Shown: positions 10,273 to 21,091 of the stretch, piece by piece
How positions within the stretch are numbered: position 1 is the first letter of the stretch
Layout of the letters: every line of letters starts with the position of its first letter
DNA from: Hyparrhenia diplandra
Taxonomy: Eukaryota; Streptophyta; Magnoliopsida; Poales; Poaceae
Direction of reading: 5' to 3'
NCBI GenBank assembly: GCA_015847255.1
Contig: JADLZK010000410.1
Span: forward strand, 62,001-126,000
DNA: 64,000 nucleotides
Translations under genes and position numbers: made by a program
The notes under the pieces: generated by a model
Seen by the model: only the letters and a program-made list of their open reading frames with translations
Database searches by the model: none
Told to the model about the DNA's origin: nothing

Positions 10273-10545
10273 TCATTTCTTGCACATGAACAACGGGTAG
10301 CATAGAGCAACTACAACCATAAGTAAGATCAAGATGATCACATTTTTCCAACGACCATGCTTACTAACGGCTTGGGGGGGTGGGAAGGGGTCTTTGCGGA
10401 TGACAATCCGGATGAGTCATCGGTCGGTAACAACGGTGGTGCTGCGGTTACCCTTTCCTTTGGAAGCCCTAAGAGCTTCATCATAGCTGCCATACTTTTG
10501 ATATATGGCCCCTTTTACATTCAAAGACTTGCTTAGCACACTCAT
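10273..10545 (-). pseudogene. Small ORF with C-terminal transmembrane segment and one stop
   Basis: From ATG at 10545 the minus strand reads MSVLSKSLNVKGAIYQKYGS, then YDEALRASKGKGN. A TGA lies at 10417-10419 (codon 43). In the same frame it then continues to WKNVIILILLMVVVALCYPL, with FMCKK before the final stop at 10273. The hydrophobic run followed by a short basic tail looks like a tail anchor. I do not recognise a family. It may be part of the decayed transposon sequence into which the 12.6-kb element inserted. Confidence 0.35.
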
Positions 10546-10732
10546 ACTAAGTTAAATAAATGCTACGTTTCTTGCCTTCGAATACCATGTAGCAAGGTGC
10601 CATTGTTCGAAACAAATGACATGTAGATCATGTAAAAGAAAGGAAACAACAACCGATTTGACAAACAGTAGGGTTGAAGAACATAATATTGGCCTCAGCT
10701 TTTTCATTGTGTTGGATTTAGTCATTGATTCT

Positions 10733-12957
10733 TGAAAGTGCATCTAGCCCTTTTGTGGGTTTTGGTGAATTGAATGACAACATAATTAAAGGTCTAATAA
10801 GTTTGCTAAGTGTTGAACAGGAAACTAAGTCTATTGCATATACTTGTGAATTGTGTATTAACAAGTATATCCAAGGTTCAACAAGGCAAACTTGATGGTA
10901 TTTCACATAGTGTTGAAGCAAAGGCAAAATTGTGTATTGTTGTATTGGAAGATTATGGAAACAATCTAGTTCAAGCAAAAGACAACAATGCAAATGGAAT
11001 CAATGAAATGGCTTATATGTTGTGGGATATCATAGCATCATGTGAGAGCAAGCATGTTTGGCAAAGCGACAAATGAGATATGAGTTGATGATCTTGGATC
11101 GGTCTCTATAATGACTTGCTTTCCATGAATAGAAGATTGAAGTAAGTGTTTGGAGTGTCAAGCCAAAATGGATATGATACAAGGAACCGTGAATTGGCTT
11201 GACCATATTGATGTTGATCCATGTATGTCTCTATGTGAGTCAAACCGAAGCTTGATTGATATACATTCATATCTAGAAGATAATCAAGCAAGGATCATAA
11301 TATTGAAGAAATAGTTATTCAATGGTTGCTTGATATGATGTGACTTGAGTGTATCTTGATAAGGTGAAGATAGCAAGGAAAGGGCTTCGAGGTACTAAGC
11401 GAAGGTGAAGGGCAAGCGTTGGCTTGGGACCCGAGGTACCATGGCTAAGGTGAAGAAGAGAGTACTTGCATTTAGTCGAGGAACTAATCAAGCTATGAGG
11501 AGTCATATTGTGTTGAGGATCAAATCATTAGTGTGAGTGACTTGAAGCCATGGAGGTGAACTCATATTTGTGGAAATGGTTCAAGTCACATGCACAAGAT
11601 ATATTTGCTCTAAGAGATGAGACAAAGATGATAGAGGATGATGTACGAGGTTGATGGAACCTTCAAGTGCAACGGATGGCAACCTAGACTCATGGAGGTT
11701 TAATTTCATTTATGTTTTGAATCTTGAGTTTAGGACATGCCGTACTATTAAGAGGGATCCTAGGACCTTTGGCTACATGTGAACTAAATGCTCAAACCTC
11801 CGGCTCGACCAAAAACATCACTCCAAGCCAAAACAGACCATCCAAAACTTCGGTTTTACACTTTGTTTGCCGGCAGGGTGATGCCGTAGCGTAGGTGAGG
11901 CGATGCAAGAAATACAGACGGTAAAGTGCAGCGTTAAAATGAGGCGGTGCCGCACTTAACCCGCCCGTTGGGGGAGACGGTATAAATACCCATCCGGCCC
12001 CTCCCCAACGGTCACCTCTTCTTCCCCAACGTTCATTTTCGTGGAAGAACGAGAACGAGCTCTTCTCTCTCTCCTCCATTGTTGCTCCTCCACTCCCCAA
12101 GCTAGATTTCGATTCCCACCATCAAATCTTGAGGGAGAAGGCGACAAACTTCGATTGGAGACCGGATCTCTGACTTCCCCACCTTGAAAGAGCATTTGGT
12201 TCACGTTTGGCCGGTGTGCTAGGGTTCTTTACTCTTGGAGCTTGCTCCTAGCCGGCTAGGCGTCGCCCTTGAGCTGCCCCCCTTCGTGTGGCAGCCTTGG
12301 GAGGTTTGTAACCTCACTCAAAATCAAGAAAATCACCCCTCATCTCAAGGGTTCACTCCCTTGACTTGAGAACGAGGGAAGGGACGGCTTGTGTGGCGAA
12401 TCCCAATCCTTTTGTGGATACCTCAACAACGTGGGCGTAACCCGACCTTTGTGGCGACGGTGAACCACGGGAAAAATCCTTGTCTCACGCGTGCTATTTA
12501 CATTCTTGCATATTATTCTTGTGAGCTAGGGTTTCATCCCGATCTACTTTGTTGAGGAGTTCCTGGTACATTCTATTGGATATATGTGATATATTTGTGT
12601 GCGGGAACTTGGGATATTCACTCGATCTAAGTTTCGTTGCTTAGATTTCAAACCTGCGGTTTGTGTTTGTCCGCCGAGGGAGGCGGTGCCGCGAAGCGCG
12701 GCAAAGGCGGTCTTGCATTGACGACAGGGTGATGCCCGCGAGCGGCGAGGCAGTGCCGCGCCGCCTGGCCGAGAGAAGTGTCTCTTTGTCTCTGTCTCAA
12801 TGCGTTGGTCGGTTCACGCGGCAAGCAGCCGCGACTTGACGCGGCGATGCCGCGCCTATTATTGTCTTGGCGATCTGCGAAGTTTTGACAGTCGATTTTA
12901 AGGTATAGGCCTATTCACCCCCCTCTAGGCCTCCTAGGCGACATCAAGGTCCTTACA
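10733..12957 (+). repeat. 5' LTR of the 12.6-kb element
   Basis: It starts TGAAAGTGCATC and ends GGTCCTTACA. It matches 21092-23311 almost base for base, except in two GC-rich patches (about 11870-11990 and 12680-12900) and at scattered CAG-type sites. A TATA box (TATAAATA, 11981-11988) marks the likely transcription start region. Confidence 0.95.
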
Positions 12958-12959
12958 AG

Positions 12960-12975
12960 TGGTATCGAGCAAGGC
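12960..12975 (+). other. Primer binding site (initiator-Met tRNA type, degenerate)
   Basis: TGGTATCGAGC follows the LTR after two bases. The usual plant form is TGGTATCAGAGC, so one A appears missing. This is either decay or a base-call error. Confidence 0.75.
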
Positions 12976-13207
12976 TCTCAATTTCGGGCTTAACCGCCTT
13001 GAGAGAAAGATGTCGACAAGTGAGGAGGTATCTCTAGAACTTTTACTTTTCGATGGCTCAAACTATGCATCTTGGTGCGCTCTCGCGTGCTTGATATTTT
13101 TAGGGCCATTGGTCCTCATGTAGAGCAGATTGTAAATGTGAGCATTTCACCTCCTAGTGATGATTTAAAATATCTATCTAGAGAGGAAGTGAAATGCTTA
13201 CAATACA

Positions 13208-15289
13208 ATGCTCAATTTCGCTAACATTTTGTTTAGTGCTTTGAGTGAAGATGTATTAGATGCCGTCGTTTTTGGAGATGGTGAACCTCTTGATGATGCT
13301 CACCTCATTTGGACCGCACTCAAAGAAAGATATGGCAAGTCCAAATGTGATGAGAGCAACCTCTCATTGGAGGAACCACTTGAGGAGTGCTCAACTTCAC
13401 CGACACATGATGAGCCTCAAGTGATTCTCCCAAAGGGCATAATTGATCATGCCACATCCACTTCCTCACCAACACATGACTTAATGGATGGTAATGAAAT
13501 GGTTGGTGAGAACAATATTTTTACATGTGGTACTTCTACTTCCTCTAGTTCTTGTGAGACTAACATTTTGAAGGAAGAAGAAGCTTGTGATCGGTGGAGG
13601 CCAAATGATGAATCCACCTCACCTAGAGGCACAACTCTCTATGCCACATCTCATGTGTGCCTCATGGCAAAAGGTGAGAAGGTAAAATCAAAAGCCAAAC
13701 CTCCTCCACCTCCTAGTGAAATCTCTAGTAGTGATCTTAGTGATAGCTCTAGTGATAGTGAATCTAGCGATGATGAAGAGTATGCTACACTCATCAAGAA
13801 CCTAGATTCTAAAACTAGAGTCTTTCTTTCTCAACTAATGGTGGATTTAGAGAGTACCCAAGCTGAGTTAGCAACTAGAGATGAACAACTTGACAAGCTT
13901 GAAAGGTTGTATGTTGCTAATAAGGAAGCTCTTGCATTAAAGAGAAGTGAGGTGGACTCTTTGCACAAGGCTTTGGCCGAAGAGCAAAGAGAACATGTTC
14001 TCACAACTAAGGCTAATGTTGCACTCAATGATAAGTATTGTGTCTTAGTTGAAAAGCACAAGGAGATTGAGTTGCAACATAGTCATCTTAGGGAGAGCAC
14101 CTCACAGCCCTCTAATGCAAAGGACACCTCTACTCCCTCCACTAGTCAAGGTTGTGGAAAATGCTTTAATCTTGATTTGAATGTTTATGCCACTAACCTT
14201 GTTGATATGGAAGCTATGAGAAAGGAGATTGCTAGGCTCAAAGGAATGGCCAATGATGAGCTTGGACACATAAAAGAAGCCAATACAAATGCAAGCCAAC
14301 CTTCCAATGAGCAAGTAATTATAGAAACTTGTGATGATTCTATCACTAAAGAAAATGAAGAGCTCAAGGAAGAGGTTGAAAGGCTAAGAAGGGACGTGAT
14401 TCTATTAAAGGGGAAATGCAATGCTCAACCTTCTCAAGATAACCGTGAAGACATGGTGAAGAAGCTTGAAAAGGGATCAACCGATGCATGCAGCAAGCCC
14501 CATACAAAAGGTCACAAGTCCAACAAAAGCAAAGTGAAGGGGACATTTGAAGAAGTGCAAGCTGTCCAAAATGTAGCATTTCAGGCAGCTGTACAGACTG
14601 CGGCAGTGCCGCACCCCAAGGGCGGCAGTGCCGCACCTAAGAAGATCAGCAATGTCCCCAAGGTCACCAAGGTGCAACAACAATCAAAGAAGACTCTCAC
14701 CGGTTGCTTCAAGTGCAAGAAGGAAGATCACCATGTTAAAGATTGCCCCTTGAGGAAAGAGAGGAAAGGCATGAGCAAGATCCAAAAGAAGAAGAAGATG
14801 GCTCATGCCAAGTACTGCAACATGGGACATAGTGCCTCTATGTGTTCCAACAAGGTTGATGAGCAAGCCACACTTCCAAAGAGCAAGACAAGAAATAACA
14901 AGAGGAAGTGTTATGGATGCAATGAGAAGGGTCATGAGATTGTATCATGTCCAAACAAGAAAAGTGAAGGCTTGTCATCATCAGAGAGAAGTTCATCTAC
15001 AAGGGTAGCAAGAAAATTGCAAAAAGAGAAGGCTAACAACAACAAGAGCCGCCTATGCTACTCATGTAGAGGAAAGGGACATTTAAGTAAGGATTGTCCC
15101 ATGGGTAACACTCCTAAGCTCAACTTGTCAATTAATTCAAATTTGCTTAGGATGCCCAAAAATGACACTTGTGCTAGAGAGGTGATTAGTTCACCACGTG
15201 CTAGCACAAAGGCCATTTGGGTGCCTAAGTCTCTTGTGACTAACCTTGATGGACCCAACTTAGTTTGGGTGCCACCAAGTTGTGCTTGA
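13208..15289 (+). CDS. Copia-type Gag with coiled coil and CCHC zinc knuckles
   Basis: Gag forms the virus-like particle and packages the element's RNA. The open frame has 693 residues. Residues 1-50 (ALSEDVLDAVVFGD, IWTALKERYGKS) match the end of the UBN2/gag-polypeptide domain. Acidic and serine-rich sequence follows, then a long coiled-coil-like stretch (about 195-300). CCHC knuckles start near residues 500 (CFKCKKEDHHVKDC), 568 (CYGCNEKGHEIVSC) and 617 (CYSCRGKGHLSKDC), with a partial one near 537. The true start is probably ATG 13010 (MSTSEEVSLELLLFDGSNYA), upstream of two frame breaks near 13080 and 13210; the intervening frame reads VLDIFRAIGPHVEQIVNVS. The ATG at 13208 is thus only the first Met after the damage. 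No pol follows. Confidence 0.85.
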   Translation: MLNFANILFSALSEDVLDAVVFGDGEPLDDAHLIWTALKERYGKSKCDESNLSLEEPLEECSTSPTHDEPQVILPKGIIDHATSTSSPTHDLMDGNEMVGENNIFTCGTSTSSSSCETNILKEEEACDRWRPNDESTSPRGTTLYATSHVCLMAKGEKVKSKAKPPPPPSEISSSDLSDSSSDSESSDDEEYATLIKNLDSKTRVFLSQLMVDLESTQAELATRDEQLDKLERLYVANKEALALKRSEVDSLHKALAEEQREHVLTTKANVALNDKYCVLVEKHKEIELQHSHLRESTSQPSNAKDTSTPSTSQGCGKCFNLDLNVYATNLVDMEAMRKEIARLKGMANDELGHIKEANTNASQPSNEQVIIETCDDSITKENEELKEEVERLRRDVILLKGKCNAQPSQDNREDMVKKLEKGSTDACSKPHTKGHKSNKSKVKGTFEEVQAVQNVAFQAAVQTAAVPHPKGGSAAPKKISNVPKVTKVQQQSKKTLTGCFKCKKEDHHVKDCPLRKERKGMSKIQKKKKMAHAKYCNMGHSASMCSNKVDEQATLPKSKTRNNKRKCYGCNEKGHEIVSCPNKKSEGLSSSERSSSTRVARKLQKEKANNNKSRLCYSCRGKGHLSKDCPMGNTPKLNLSINSNLLRMPKNDTCAREVISSPRASTKAIWVPKSLVTNLDGPNLVWVPPSCA

Positions 15290-18200
15290 TGAGTGTTGTA
15301 GGTACTTGGAGGTGATATGAAGCTTCGGGGTGCTTGAGCAAGCTAATTGAAAATATTCACTCAAGCTATCAATCAATTCATATTATATTCTCTTATATGG
15401 TTGACCGAAGATGAATCAATGGAAATATCTCAAACTTCATATTCACCTCGGTAACTAGTACCTAACCCTTCTTAGCTAGCCATTTGACTTGTGTAGTCTC
15501 TAGTAGTTCACAAATATTTGTGTGTTTGTGAATTATTAGGAGTGGCTAGAGTGCTTTTAGTTTAAATGAATCATTTGCCATATGATGCTTTTAATGGCTC
15601 TCTAGTAGAGCAAGATCTTATTCATGTTGTAGGTATGGAAGAACCACCTTGTGTTGCTGATTGGTCCTACGTGCAGTCTGTATTGATCTGGTCATAACTC
15701 CATCTTGGGAAATGCAAATGACAATCCGTTTGTTGGGTTTGAAAGTTAACTTGATGAGCTTTCATACCATGTGCAGCATGTACCAAGGAATATTGTAGAT
15801 TGATACAGTTTTGCACTTGAAGTTGACCTTCTGACAGACTGCAGACATTTCTGATCAGTCTGTACCAAAAGTGGTTTGCAGCCAAAATGGAGTTTGCAAA
15901 CAGATCACCACTGGTGGCATTGCAAACTAGACCTCATAAGCTTTCCAATAAGTGCTCATTGACCTTCATAGCATTTGGGAATCAAAAGTTATGAATGGTT
16001 CTTCCCTTCGCTCGATTTTCACTGAAGTGGTCTGTTTTCAGTGAATTGATCAAATCTTGATAATGGTGGAGAGTTGACACTTAAGGAAGCTTAAATGGTT
16101 GAGATGATCTCACCAAATGAAGTGGAGGATCCTCAAGTTGTTGCTGCACCAAATTCCGCTGACAGCTCTGATGTAGTGCATCTGCAGACCTCTCTTTGCG
16201 CATTACAGAGCAGCGGCGCCGCCGCCGAGAGCGGGCAGTGCCGCGCTGTGAAGACAAAGCAGCAACTCGATTCCACTTCAATTCAAGGACAAAGCCTACA
16301 ACTTTCATATGAGCAAAGTGAAGATGAAGATATTGTCTCATTCATTACTTTCAAGAAGGGTGGTGACAACCAAATCTCAAGTGCAAGTTATGTTTAAATT
16401 TTACTCCTTTGTGTCTTGTGTAGCCACTTAGGTAAATGAAGCACTTGAGGATATTCTTTGCTGGTTGTTCATGAAAGAAAAGTGTGATTGGAATTGAATT
16501 TATCATCTTCATGAAGCAACATAGATGACTTGAGCTTCTTCCGTGGACTTCAAATCAAGAATCTCAAGTTGAAGAAAGTTTTTCTTCATTCATACATACA
16601 ATGAGTTGGTTTGAAGGATTTGGAATCTTGGTTTTCACATTGAGAAATATAAGTAAATCTGAAGAAGGCCAAGAATGAAGAATCATGCTCAAGTAAAGCA
16701 AAGGCATTGATCACTCACAACTCAAGAACTTTCTACTTCATGGAATCTTGTCATATGGTAGATTGCCAAACTCTCATTTTCATATTATGGGCATCTACAT
16801 AGTACACATGGTTGTGAGTATCTCTTGGCATGCATATTTCATTTTTAATTATTCTATTGTTGCCATGACCTAGACATAGAGCGAAAATCCCAAGTTCTTA
16901 AATGAATAAAGTGCTATGTGAGAAATTCAAATACTTAGAGCACTTATCAAAAGGGAATTTACTCTATGACTAGAGTTGTGAGACTAATCTTTTCTCTAAG
17001 TGATTTTTGTAGTCTCACTATTTGAGAATGTGTTCCTCAAATGGAGTGTGCTATCATATGAAGGCAATCAATCCAAAACCATGTGAAGTGTTCTCTCTCT
17101 AGTTGATTTGGAGTTGATGTGTCTATGTTAGCCACTCACCATAATATGGCTTAAATCTGCCCTTTGGACTTAAATGACCAACCATGCATATTCACATCTC
17201 CATTCCACTCAAAAGAATATGCATGAGCCTTTAAGGGAGATTTAGTCCATGTTATGAGGTTTCTCTATTTAGTGACCTACTTGCATTCCACACATATAAA
17301 GGGTTACTAAATGAGAAGCTAGTGCTTGTGTTACTAATGACCTCTTGTGTTTGAGCTTATTCACAGAAAATTCATAGGAGGTTGTGCTTATCAAATTGCA
17401 TATATCACAAGCTTGAAGGTTACTCTTCACCTAAAAGAAAGATGAGTTTTGCTAGAGGCCAACGAGATCAAAATCTGAGATTAGGCAAAATCAAGTTTGA
17501 GGTTGAAATTGGATGAGCTAAATTGGAGAAATTCACAAGATTGCAACTTTTGATAAGAGGGCTGAATGGATATAACATCTTGTGAGTATTCTCAACCAAA
17601 TTCACCTCAAGATTGGACAAGAAGAAGAGCAATGAAGTGAATCATCAAATCTGTCCAGAAATTCAGAATTTTGAGTTGGCTGTCTTCAAGCATGAGTTTC
17701 AAAGATCAAACACTGATGAGTTGACCTAAAACTTTGTGAGCATGATATACATGTATAGTACTTGTTGCTGAACAATTGACATGAAGATTTATTTGGAAGA
17801 AAATCAGTTTTGAGTTGATTTATGTCAGCTTCAACAGTGCAGTTTCAGTCTTGAGCAATATTGGTAGAATAATGTTTTGACTGATCAAATGAAGTACGAA
17901 TGGGCTGAAACTTTTAGAGAAGTTAGAGGACTCATAGATGAACATCTCTACCAAATTTCATGCATATTGAGCTAGTGGTCTGAGAGATATGAAGTTTCCT
18001 CTGACGATGACAGAATCTGAAAAACTGTTTCAATGGAATTGAATTGCATTGCATCAACAAGGTTCAGTTGGCTCTCTAGCTGGTCATGAAAGATTCATCG
18101 CAATTATGAAGCTTCAGTTTGATCTAAAAGAGTTTTTATGAAAGTGAAAAACTCATGTTGACTTGATGGACAAGTGAGCGCTGGCAAAGGTGTCTTTCCC

Positions 18201-21078
18201 AATCGCGGCGATGTCCGCTGGCCCCACCTGTAGAATCAGGCATGGATGTAGGGGAGGCCCCTAATCACATAAGGGTCCAAATAAGTTGCAGTCAGAATAC
18301 AAAGCAACAAGTAACTACAACAAGTTGGATCAAGAAGTAAATTTGAAACTATTGGAGTGCTAGCAGCTTGAAGGAGTTTGAAACCGGTTGGAATATAGTG
18401 CTAACCTCTCCCTTGACCTCAAATTGTTAGTATGCTCAAGTGGACTTTGTGTACTCTTGTATGCACAAATTTAGGGGAGCTTGGCCTAAATCTTTGTGTG
18501 ACTATTGGTTTCCTCCAAGTATATGATGTGCAGTCCAACACATGTGCAAAAAGAGGATGGGTAGTTCCTGTGGAGTCTCTAGGTGCCTCACAGTTATTCT
18601 AGGAGGTCTCAATCTTTGTAAACCAAGTGCTCCCAGTTTAAATGTTGAATGCCCCAATCCTCAAGTGGAACAATATTTGGATGAGTTGGAGAAAATAATT
18701 GAAGAGTGGACTTTCATTGCTATTTCTCCTCTCTAGAGCTCATCAAGTGCTCTTGATCCATCCCACTGATCACCCTGGATCTTGCAAGTCAACAGTGGTA
18801 ACTCCTAGTTCACATTTTGCAAAGTTCATGAACTTTACCTTTTGCTCTCTATGTGGGCTGCTTTAGGTAAAGGAAGAACTAGGAATCTAATATATGGAAC
18901 TTGGATGATCATGAGTGCTCTAATTCACCACATTTCATCAAGTGAGAACTATGGATATCCAAATCATTTGAAATCTCACTCATAATGATCATATCAATGT
19001 GGTGACCGATCTACCTTGGTGGTGGTATGTTCTCTCGGCATAATTTCAATTGTTGCAAATTTATTGTGCCTTGACCAAGATATAGGATGAACTCCTCTAG
19101 ACTCTTAAATTGATTCTAGTGCATTTCACAAGTAATTCAAGTACTTGATGCACATATTGAGGGGGAGCCCATCCTATGCCTTGTGTCTTTTGAGACTAAC
19201 CTTTTCTTCTAGTGATTTGTGTAGTCTCGTGTTGAGAATGAGTTTCTCTTGGGTATGCTACCTTAATTCAATCCAAATTGGTAAAGTTATCTCTCATATT
19301 TATTTGGATTGCAATCTTATATCTTTAGTAGCTACTCTCCATAATATAGCTTAAATTCCCTTATTTGGACTTAATTGACCAAAAAGTGCATATGTTCTTG
19401 CCTTCCACATATATATGTATGCACTATCAACAAGGGGAATTTAGTCTATGTTATGAGGTCTTGCAATTAGTGACTCATCATGCCTTCCACATCCAAAGGG
19501 TCACTAGTTGTGAAACTCTAGCTTGTGCAATTTAATGCTATCTCTTGTCTTTGTGAGCATTATCTAGGTGATACTATGAGATATGAGCTTTTATTCCAAT
19601 TGGCATCAACTTGTGAAGATACTTTCAATAGAAGAACACTTGAACTTGTTGATCTTTGGTATTGCCATTGGTTGGTATGGATAGCTCTCGAGATAAGCTT
19701 TCCGAAAGTCCAAGATCACTGAAATCGAGTTCGGAGTGAAAAGTTATGGCATTTTCGGTGAGGTGAGGTGCGTCGTATCAGGTGAGCTGCGGGCAGACAC
19801 CAGCACACCGTGGCGGCAAAGTGCCGCACCTGTACAGGTCATGACAGCTGGTTTTTTGAACTCTAATGACTAGTTTTGGTTTTGGGTGTATATATACTCA
19901 TTCTATGGCCCCCTGAGCTATCTGTTGACAACCAAAACATTGCAAACCTTCCAAAAAAGCCATATGAAGACTCTTTCAAGTGATGTCAAAAATATGAAGA
20001 TCATATTTCAATTGGTATTCATGGACAATCTTTCAATCTGGTATATCAAGGAATATGTCTTCATCTAGTATCTCAATATGACAACAAGAGTTAGCAATGG
20101 ACTTTCAATTGAGATCAAGCACAAGTTTGGGTTATCTCCTTGAAGATGATGATGTTGAGAGATGGGCACAAATGAAGTTATCTTGCAGAAAAGAATTACT
20201 AGTCCCATCAAAGCACCATCAAAGCACTAAATTCAAATATTGAAATCATCTTCTTGGTGGAGATTGTGAGGCTTAGAACAAAGGTATATCACTCCATGGA
20301 ATCTTGTACTACCTTTGTGCATCTAGGCCCTTACATGCTAGTGTGTGCATGTGTATGTAATATTTTGATCACACCATGAGTTTGCTCTTGTGGTGACGAT
20401 TAGAGATTTATTTAGATATTTGGTTCATACATCTTGTGGTGATGTCATGAGTTTGTCTCATGATGAATGTCATCTTAGTGAGGTATGAGCTAAATATACT
20501 AACTTCTCAAGAATCTTGGCTTAAAGTGTTGCATACTTTGTTTGGTAGAAAAGTTAGGAGAGAAATCTTATATGCTAAACCTTGCTCTACTCTTGCTCTC
20601 ACTTGTCTACCATCATATTTCTTCCTTTTGGTGGAGAGATCCTTTTTGGAGATTAATGCCAAAGGGGGAGAAATATTAAAGTGAGATTGATATGTTGTTG
20701 TAAAGGGGTAAAGGAGAGGCATGTAAGATTTTTCAAAATTTGTGTCTTTGTATGCGAAGATAGTTTAAAATTTTTGCTCTCTAAGGACAATTTATGCTAG
20801 TGTGTGACTTTCATGCCTTGTATGGTGGATTGTTTATTTTTCGAGTGCATGACATGTCATGAGCATCACGGTTATCATGTGACACCTTGCACCCCATGGA
20901 TGCTAAGATATAGGAGAGTTCCCACACTTCATCTTAAATATGTGCATTTGGCATTTGAGGCCAAAAATTTGAATTCCTTCAATGCACACATTTAGGGGGA
21001 GCTCGCTATATCAAAGGATTCAAAATCTCAATGTCTATCAATCTCTTGTAAGCTTTAATTGTGTTGTCATCAATCACC
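15290..21078 (+). other. Non-coding internal region of the 12.6-kb element
   Basis: There are 5.8 kb without a pol-type domain in any frame that I could read. It holds a diverged internal duplication: about 16970-17350 and 19180-19540 share GAGACTAA.CTTTTCT, TTTGGACTTAA.TGACCA, TATGTTATGAGGT and TTAGTGAC blocks in the same order. It also holds GC motifs related to GCGGCAGTGCCGC near 16231 and 19805, and several AGGGGGAG tracts. Confidence 0.7.
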
Positions 21079-21090
21079 AAAAGGGGGAGA
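21079..21090 (+). other. Polypurine tract of the 12.6-kb element
   Basis: AAAAGGGGGAGA lies immediately before the 3' LTR (one T between), the plus-strand primer site. Similar tracts occur upstream at 20661 and 20993. Confidence 0.88.
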
Positions 21091-21091
21091 T

